A program made the translations under genes and the position numbers. Of a DNA stretch of 7,804 nucleotides, positions 1-5,700 are shown one piece after another. The stretch is from Bacteroidota bacterium (GTDB lineage: Bacteria; Bacteroidota; Bacteroidia; 2-12-FULL-35-15), in contig JAIOQD010000754.1 in assembly GCA_021413595.1 (NCBI GenBank), forward strand, positions 1 through 7,804, given 5' to 3'. Numbering within the stretch: position 1 is the stretch's first letter; every line of letters starts with the position of its first letter. The notes beneath the pieces are model-generated. The model did no database searches. It was not told the origin of the DNA and worked only from the letters and a program-made list of their open reading frames with translations.

Positions 1-1064
1 GAATCTGTAACTGTAACCGTATAAGTTCCGGCAAACAGGTTGTTTATAGTGCTTGCTGTACTTCCTCCAGGAGACCACGAATAAGTGTAGTTTGGAGCTC
101 CTCCCGTAGGATTGGCAGTTACAGCACCATTATTCCCAGCAAAACAGCTCACATTACTTTGGCTGATGAAATTTATTGATAGTAGTGAAAGTTCTGCAAT
201 TGTTGCAAAGGCAGTTGTAGTACAGCCCGAAAGATCTGTGGTTGTTAACGTATAGGTGCCGCCAGATAAATTATTTATCGAGGGAGAGGTTTGTCCTCCC
301 GGTTGCCAAAGGTAAGTATAGCCTGGAGTTCCTCCCGATGAACCGGCAGTTGCAGTTCCGTCATTCGAATAATTACACGTTGCATTTGTTGCAGTTGCCG
401 TTGATAATAGGGCTGTAGGCTGTGTAATAACTGTAGCATTTGATCCAACACATCCTGAAATATCAGAAACTGATAAAGTAAATGTACCAGCTTGTAAACC
501 GGATGCATTTGGAGAGGTGGCTCCGGAACTCCAGTTAAAGGTATAAGGTGATGTACCTCCCGACACTATTGAAGTGGCTGTACCATTGTTTCCATTAAAA
601 CAATTTACGGCAGTGGGTGCAAGTAAAACGGTGATGGGTAAAGGTTGATTGATTGTAAATGTTGCGGTTTTCTGACAAGCTTTCGAATCAGTTACAGTTA
701 TTGAATAGCTTTGCGATATAAGATTTAAGATTTGAGATGTAGTGTTGCCATTGCTCCATAAAAACGTATAAGGACTCGTTCCTCCCGTTGGTGTTACTGA
801 AATCGAGCCATTGCTTCCACCTGCACATTTTACATGGCTAAGGGAAGAAGAAAGTGCAAGAGGTGAGGGTTGACTTATTGTAACCGAATTTGCTGAGGTG
901 CAGCCAATTCCGTTTGTAGTTGTTACTGAATAGGTACCTATAGCCAGATTTGATATTGTTGGTGTTGATTGTGCCGGAGCAGTATTCCAGGAGTATGTAT
1001 AAGGAGGAGTACCACCTGAAATATTTACTGTAGCGGTTGCATTGTTCCCCCCATAGCAACTTAT
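1..1064 (-). repeat. SprB-like protein repeat array of the left gene, five units, the last cut by the edge
   Basis: Units start, going down the minus strand, at about 1064, 836, 608, 386 and 155, with lengths of 76, 76, 74 and 77 residues and a final incomplete one. Each has a Cys near position 3-4, a glycine/asparagine turn, a (P/G)YTY.W core, a G(T/S)(Y/F)..(T/S)V(T/S)D strand and a second Cys just after it. Most end in a QP or similar linker. At the DNA level the units are diverged from one another, unlike the upstream part of the right-hand gene's array, so they look old and stable. Confidence 0.85.
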
Positions 1065-2195
1065 CGGAGTTTGTGTAAAAGAAACAATTCCACTAAACCC
1101 CACATAATTAATTCTAACAATATCAGTACCCGGTGCACAGGTACCGTTGCCGGTTGTGGTTAATGTCAGATCAACAAATCCTGCAGTTAATTCAGCGGTT
1201 GTAGGGGAATAGGTTACACCTGAAAGGGTTGTATTGAGTGGGCTAAATGTTCCTCCGCCACCAGACCAAATTCCACCACTTGCACCTATGACTGAACCAT
1301 TTAAAGAAGTAACCGGATTTTGTTTACAAACCGTTTTATCCGATCCGGCATTTGCAGAAATGGCAACAGAGTAAGAGGTAACAGTTGCGGTAGAATATGC
1401 GGGAGGACATCCCGGATATGAAACTTTTACTGTGTATATTCCACTTCCTACCACTATACTTTGTGCAGGATTAACATTGTTCCATAAGTAAGAATAAGGA
1501 GGTACGCCACCAGTTGCGCTGGCAGTGAGTGTTGTGGAAGTTTGCCCAAAACAAAGAGCTACATTACTTCCTGCACTGGCGGCAATAGGCGCACAGCATT
1601 TTTGAAAAACGATATCGTCTAATCCAAAATCATTTCCGGCTGCAATAGTATTTTGATTTTTGATGCAAATAGTAACCGAGGTATTGCTTCCTGAATTCCA
1701 AGGAGCAGAAAAATTAACCCATAAATTTGTGGAGGAAGGGGCAGTGAAAATAGCTCCAAGGAGTGCACCGTTAGCGGAAAATTGTAATTTTGCCGGACTG
1801 CTTGGGTGTACAGAACAAACCCAGGAAGAAAAAATATAGGTAGTGTTAGGTGTAACAGATATAGATTGACACCAGGTGGATGTATTCGCTGTTCCTGCAC
1901 CATTTACAATCATAAAATTCCCTGTTCCTGTGGTATGATCTTTTCCTACAAATGAACCGTGAAAGACACTGGCATTTGTACCAATTGAATATCTGCTTTC
2001 AGGATAAAGGCAATTCGAAGAATTACAATAAGTATAAGCGCTTGAAAACGATGTGTTCCCTGCGCTGAAATTTCCGTTCGCTACCAAATTGATGCCGGAT
2101 GGGGCTGTGCCGGATGGGGCTGTGCCGGATGGGCATTGCCCCTTTAACTGAAGGTTCGAGAAAAATAAACCTAATAATAAAAATGGATACCACAA
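1..2195 (-). CDS. Secreted SprB-repeat surface protein with N-terminal CBM-like domain (3' end missing)
   Basis: The minus-strand frame is open from 2498 to the left edge without a stop, giving about 731 residues if TTG at 2193-2195 is the start. Residues 1-20 form a hydrophobic signal peptide (WYPFLLLGLFF core) with likely cleavage after LKGQ, before Cys21. PSGTA repeats follow. Residues about 36-201 (from NLVANGNF to GNDFGLDDIVF) look like a galactose-binding/CBM4_9-type beta-sandwich. Residues about 205-280 are Ig/PKD-like. Residues about 282-370 (from NAGSDKTVC, with a GGIWSGG motif) are a second Ig-like domain common in Bacteroidota. From residue about 378, five SprB-like units (C..GN.G, GG..PYTY.W, GTY..TVTD, GC) run to the edge. 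No T9SS tail is visible, but one is expected beyond the window. The role is inferred: an exported adhesin with a possible glycan-binding head. No ATG lies in frame upstream of the signal peptide, so the start is uncertain. The domain class is secure; the ligand is unknown. Confidence 0.85.
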   Translation of the reverse strand, partial: MWYPFLLLGLFFSNLQLKGQCPSGTAPSGTAPSGINLVANGNFSAGNTSFSSAYTYCNSSNCLYPESRYSIGTNASVFHGSFVGKDHTTGTGNFMIVNGAGTANTSTWCQSISVTPNTTYIFSSWVCSVHPSSPAKLQFSANGALLGAIFTAPSSTNLWVNFSAPWNSGSNTSVTICIKNQNTIAAGNDFGLDDIVFQKCCAPIAASAGSNVALCFGQTSTTLTASATGGVPPYSYLWNNVNPAQSIVVGSGIYTVKVSYPGCPPAYSTATVTSYSVAISANAGSDKTVCKQNPVTSLNGSVIGASGGIWSGGGGTFSPLNTTLSGVTYSPTTAELTAGFVDLTLTTTGNGTCAPGTDIVRINYVGFSGIVSFTQTPISCYGGNNATATVNISGGTPPYTYSWNTAPAQSTPTISNLAIGTYSVTTTNGIGCTSANSVTISQPSPLALSSSLSHVKCAGGSNGSISVTPTGGTSPYTFLWSNGNTTSQILNLISQSYSITVTDSKACQKTATFTINQPLPITVLLAPTAVNCFNGNNGTATSIVSGGTSPYTFNWSSGATSPNASGLQAGTFTLSVSDISGCVGSNATVITQPTALLSTATATNATCNYSNDGTATAGSSGGTPGYTYLWQPGGQTSPSINNLSGGTYTLTTTDLSGCTTTAFATIAELSLLSINFISQSNVSCFAGNNGAVTANPTGGAPNYTYSWSPGGSTASTINNLFAGTYTVTVTD
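2094..2133 (-). repeat. 15-bp minisatellite coding PSGTA just after the signal peptide
   Basis: On the plus strand the 15-mer gccggatggggctgt occurs at 2094-2108 and 2109-2123, exactly repeated, and ten matching bases follow at 2124-2133. It codes for PSG-TA-PSG-TA-PSG at the start of the mature protein. Because 15 is a multiple of three, gain or loss of a unit would change linker length without breaking the frame. Confidence 0.9.
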
Positions 2196-2568
2196 TGGGA
2201 ATGATATATTAAAAAAAGTTAGGTGGTAATGATCTGAGAGTAGTAGGAAGGAGGATTTGGTTTCTTTGTTTATGTTTCGTTTACAGAGAAGGAATTCAAG
2301 AAAAAAAATTGTTACTTCCCTCGATTTTTTATAATCGATAAATGATTTGTTATATGAATGCTTTAATAAAACCACCGTCAATACATTAATAACTATGGTG
2401 AAACGTAGGCTTAATTTTTTGCATAATAATTCCGACTCCAAAAAATGATTTTGTTCGTTATACGTTAATTCAATGCCTAAGGTTGCTGTTTCTGTGATTT
2501 AGTAAAAAATCTGGTTTTTGAAATGAATTCAAATCAGGTACTTTAGTTCGGTAAATAAACGTATGGTA
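2196..2568. other. AT-rich spacer upstream of the left gene
   Basis: No RNA gene and no convincing ORF with an ATG start is visible. The minus-strand frame of the left gene stays open back to a stop at 2499-2501, about 101 codons, without any ATG in that frame. The only minus-strand ATGs nearby give short out-of-frame peptides, for example cat at 2422-2424, which opens 12 codons. Two homopolymers, A8 at 2301-2308 and A7 at 2211-2217 (plus strand), are possible slippage sites. A six-base-stem hairpin lies at 2321-2338. The promoter of the left gene should lie here, but I could not find a clear Bacteroidota TTG/TAnnTTTG pair. No Shine-Dalgarno sequence precedes the proposed start. Confidence 0.6.
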
Positions 2569-2729
2569 AGGCTCTATTAAGAAATAAATGGTGCAGAATT
2601 GGCAAAGTTATTTTGTTCTTTTTCAAGGCGTAAATGAGGCGAATAGCCATAGCTATTTAACGATTTTACAACACAGAAAAAGAGCAAAAGAACGAGACAA
2701 AATGTATCAGTTATTTCTTAATAGAGCCT
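2569..2729. mobile_element. Palindromic MITE-like element, 161 bp, with 19-bp perfect terminal inverted repeats
   Basis: AGGCTCTATTAAGAAATAA at 2569-2587 is matched exactly in inverse at 2711-2729. The symmetry continues inside. gttctttttc (2615-2624) pairs, with one mismatch, with gaaaaagagc (2676-2685), and a central hairpin aatagc-cata-gctatt at 2642-2657 sits on the same axis near 2649. The arms therefore match imperfectly over most of their length, with small indels. No coding capacity is seen. The size, terminal repeats and symmetry fit a non-autonomous miniature transposable element or another dispersed palindromic repeat. No clean target-site duplication is visible. It sits 37 bases beyond the stop of the right-hand gene, so its transcript could fold into a long hairpin and affect termination or mRNA stability, but there is no U-run of a classical terminator. 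Confidence 0.7.
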
Positions 2730-2766
2730 AAGTTAAAGATTGGTAAATACGAAAGAAACAATTTTT

Positions 2767-5700
2767 TTAATACCTAAGAAGTGTAAGGCTCCCGTTCTTA
2801 TTAAATACTTTACCGTTATTAAGTTTTACGTATGCTTCCCAAACGTAAACATCCTGTTGACAAATAGCACCTTTGTAATAACCATCCCAGCCTTGTTTAA
2901 TATCTAAAGATTCGAAAACTTCTTCTCCCCAGCGATTAAAAATCTCTATTTTAAATTCAACTACACCGGAACTATATGGAAAAAAAATATCATTACTAAG
3001 ATTATTTATATCGTAAAATCCTCCCTGGCTGCCATTTTGATTGGGTGTAAATGCATTAGGGAAAATAACATCAGCATTTGTTGTGATCTCTGCAAAAGCT
3101 GTATCAACACAGCCGTATTGTGACATAGCAATAAGTTGAACATGGAAGTTATTAACCGTTGAATATAAATATTGAGGATTAAATTGTGTAGAGGTTCCTC
3201 CATCACCAAATTCCCAATAATAGGAATTTGCTCCAACTGATTGATTGTTTAGGACCAGTGCATCATAAGGAAGATTAAGGTTGGTGGAGTTTACTGAAAA
3301 TACTGCATTCGGTATAGGATGAGCGGCAATTGCAATTGGTGCTGTTAAATTATTATTGGTACATCCCCCTGCTGTGGTTACAGTTAATGTAACTTGATAA
3401 TTACCGGGTTGGGCATAGTTATGATCCGGGGCTTCCTCAATTGAGGATGTCCCATCACCAAAGTTCCAATTCCAAAATGTAATTGGATCGTCCGGATTTC
3501 CTGTAATAGAATTATCAGAAAATGGCATAGTTCCGGGAACGCATAGTGCGCTTGCAGCGGATGTTAAGGCGACCGTAGGTTGAGGATTAAAAAGAACATC
3601 AACGGTATCTGAAACAGATAAACCACACATATTGCTAACTGTAACTATATAGGTGGTAGGCTGTGCAGGTGTTACAAGATATAAGCCGGTTCCTGTACCT
3701 AAATTATTGTTCCATTGATAAGTTAAGGGCCCGGTTATCCCAGTAGTTTCGACAGATAAAATGCTACTTTGACCGGGACATATCGGGGTTATTCCCATTG
3801 CCAAAACATTTGCACCCGTTAAATTATAAACAATAGCAGAAACTGTATCGGGGCTTCCGGCACATCCAATTTGGTCGAAAGCAACTACGGTATAAGTGGT
3901 GTTACTTGTTGGTGTAATGGGCAATGTTCCTGCTGTGATAGCCCCGGAAGGCTGCCATGCGTAATAATAACCACCTGCTCCCCCTATGGCTGTTGCCGAA
4001 ATACTGCCTGTTTGACCAAAGCACAATGTGTCATTTGCTCCAGTTGATGTTATTACTTGTAAGGGTTGTTTAATTATTAGGATATTACTTGTAACACATC
4101 CATTTGTATCTGTAATTGTAACCGTATATGAACCTGCAATAAGATTGTTTGCTCCGCTTCCTGTTTGCCCAACAGCAGGTGCAGACCATGAATAACTATA
4201 GGGTAGAACTCCTCCGGATATTAGTAATGAAGCACTTCCGGTACCTTCATAGCAAGTGGCATGTATAATAGTATCTACTGATGAAGAAAGCAATGTAGGC
4301 TCTGTAATGGAGGTGGAAATTGCTTTAAGGCAATTGTTCTGATCCATAACATTAACAGTATATGTTCCTATTGCAAGACCGGTAGCCGTGGATAAAGTGG
4401 AGCCTCCCGGTGCCCATAAATAAGTATATAGAGGCCCAGTACCTCCTGTTGTAGTAACAGAAATCGTTCCTGTATTACCTCCATTGCATAACACATCTGT
4501 TATTGAAGAAATAGAAACGTCAACTGTGGTAGGTTCCGCAATGATAAGGCTATCAATCGCCTGACATCCTAAAGCATCGGTTACATTTACTGTATAAGTT
4601 CCGGTTGATAATACAGAAGCCGTTAAACCATTACCTCCTGAAGGGGTCCAGTTTATTACAAAAGGAGCTGTTCCTTGGGTAATATTTATAGTTGCCGAAC
4701 CATCATTTCCACCAAAGCAGGAAACATTGTTTACAGCAGAAACGGCTATAGCTGGGTCAGGAGTGAGAGTGAGCGTTACTGATAAAGATTTAGTACAATT
4801 GGATGCGTCAGTAACAAGTAAATTATAAACTCCTATTCCTAAACCACTTATTGTGGAGGTGGTAGCAGCTCCATACGACCATAAATAGGTATATGGCAAC
4901 ACACCTCCTGATAGCTGCGAGGAGATAGAACCATTTGCTAAACCGCAGGAAGGATTTACAGCTACTAGTGAGCCGGCTATTTCCGAAGGTTCTGTTATGC
5001 TTATTGCAAGATTTGTTTTACAGCTATTGTTATCGGTCACTAAAACAGTATAATCCCCCGGAGCTAAACCTGAAGCGGTATCATTCACAGATACAGAAGG
5101 ATTCCATTGATACGAATATGCCAATGTTCCACCTGCCGGATGAATACCCACGGTGCCATTTGATGCCCCCAAACAGGTAACATTAGAAACTGTATTAGTT
5201 GCAGTTAATGCTTGCCCGGGTTGTGTGATAGATGCAGAATCCAGCTTGATACAACCATTAAAATCAGTTACTGTTAACGTATAAGTCCCATCAGAGAAGC
5301 CTGTGCCTACCGAGCCATTGCCTCCCAAAGGCATCCAATTATAAGTATAACCCATAGTACCTCCGCTAACAGTTGCTGTTGCCGTTCCATCACTTACACC
5401 ATTACAACTAACATTGGTAACATTTGAAATTGTGGTAGTCAATTGATCTGGTTCAGTAATTATAACAGGTAATGTTTGAACACAGTTATTGAAATCGGTA
5501 ACCTGTATGGAATAAGCGGCAGCAGTGAGATTTGTAAGGCTTGTTCCCATTGTTCCACCAGGCAGCCATTGATAAGAATAAGCAGGTGCGCCACCCGAAG
5601 CAATGGCAGAAGCAGTTCCATTATTATCTCCAAAACAAGTAACTGAAGTTTTTGTAACAGTTATCAATATCGGGTATGGCTGGGTAATTTCCGGACTAAT

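Noticed and set aside
275..1903. Minus-strand short frames at 275-508, 838-1059 and 1619-1903
   Set aside because: They lie in other frames of the left gene, whose own frame is open and carries recognisable domains throughout.
2321..2338. Hairpin tcgatt-ttttat-aatcga as a rho-independent terminator
   Set aside because: The stem has only six AT-rich pairs. On the minus strand the T-run lies about ten bases past the stem, and it would terminate upstream of the left gene, where termination has no clear purpose.
2340..2385. TTGACG with a downstream TATAAC (minus strand) as a promoter
   Set aside because: The spacing is about 21 bases, and this is a sigma-70 pattern of E. coli type, not the Bacteroidota TTG/TAnnTTTG form. 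In AT-rich DNA such a match is weak evidence.
2422..2424. ATG of the left gene at this site, joined by a one-base frameshift
   Set aside because: The frame from this ATG stops after 12 codons, and nothing shows that the upstream sequence is coding. Kept only as one explanation in the missing-start finding.
3006..3236. Minus-strand 76-codon frame
   Set aside because: It overlaps the CHU_C and second PKD domain coding sequence in another frame; no independent support.
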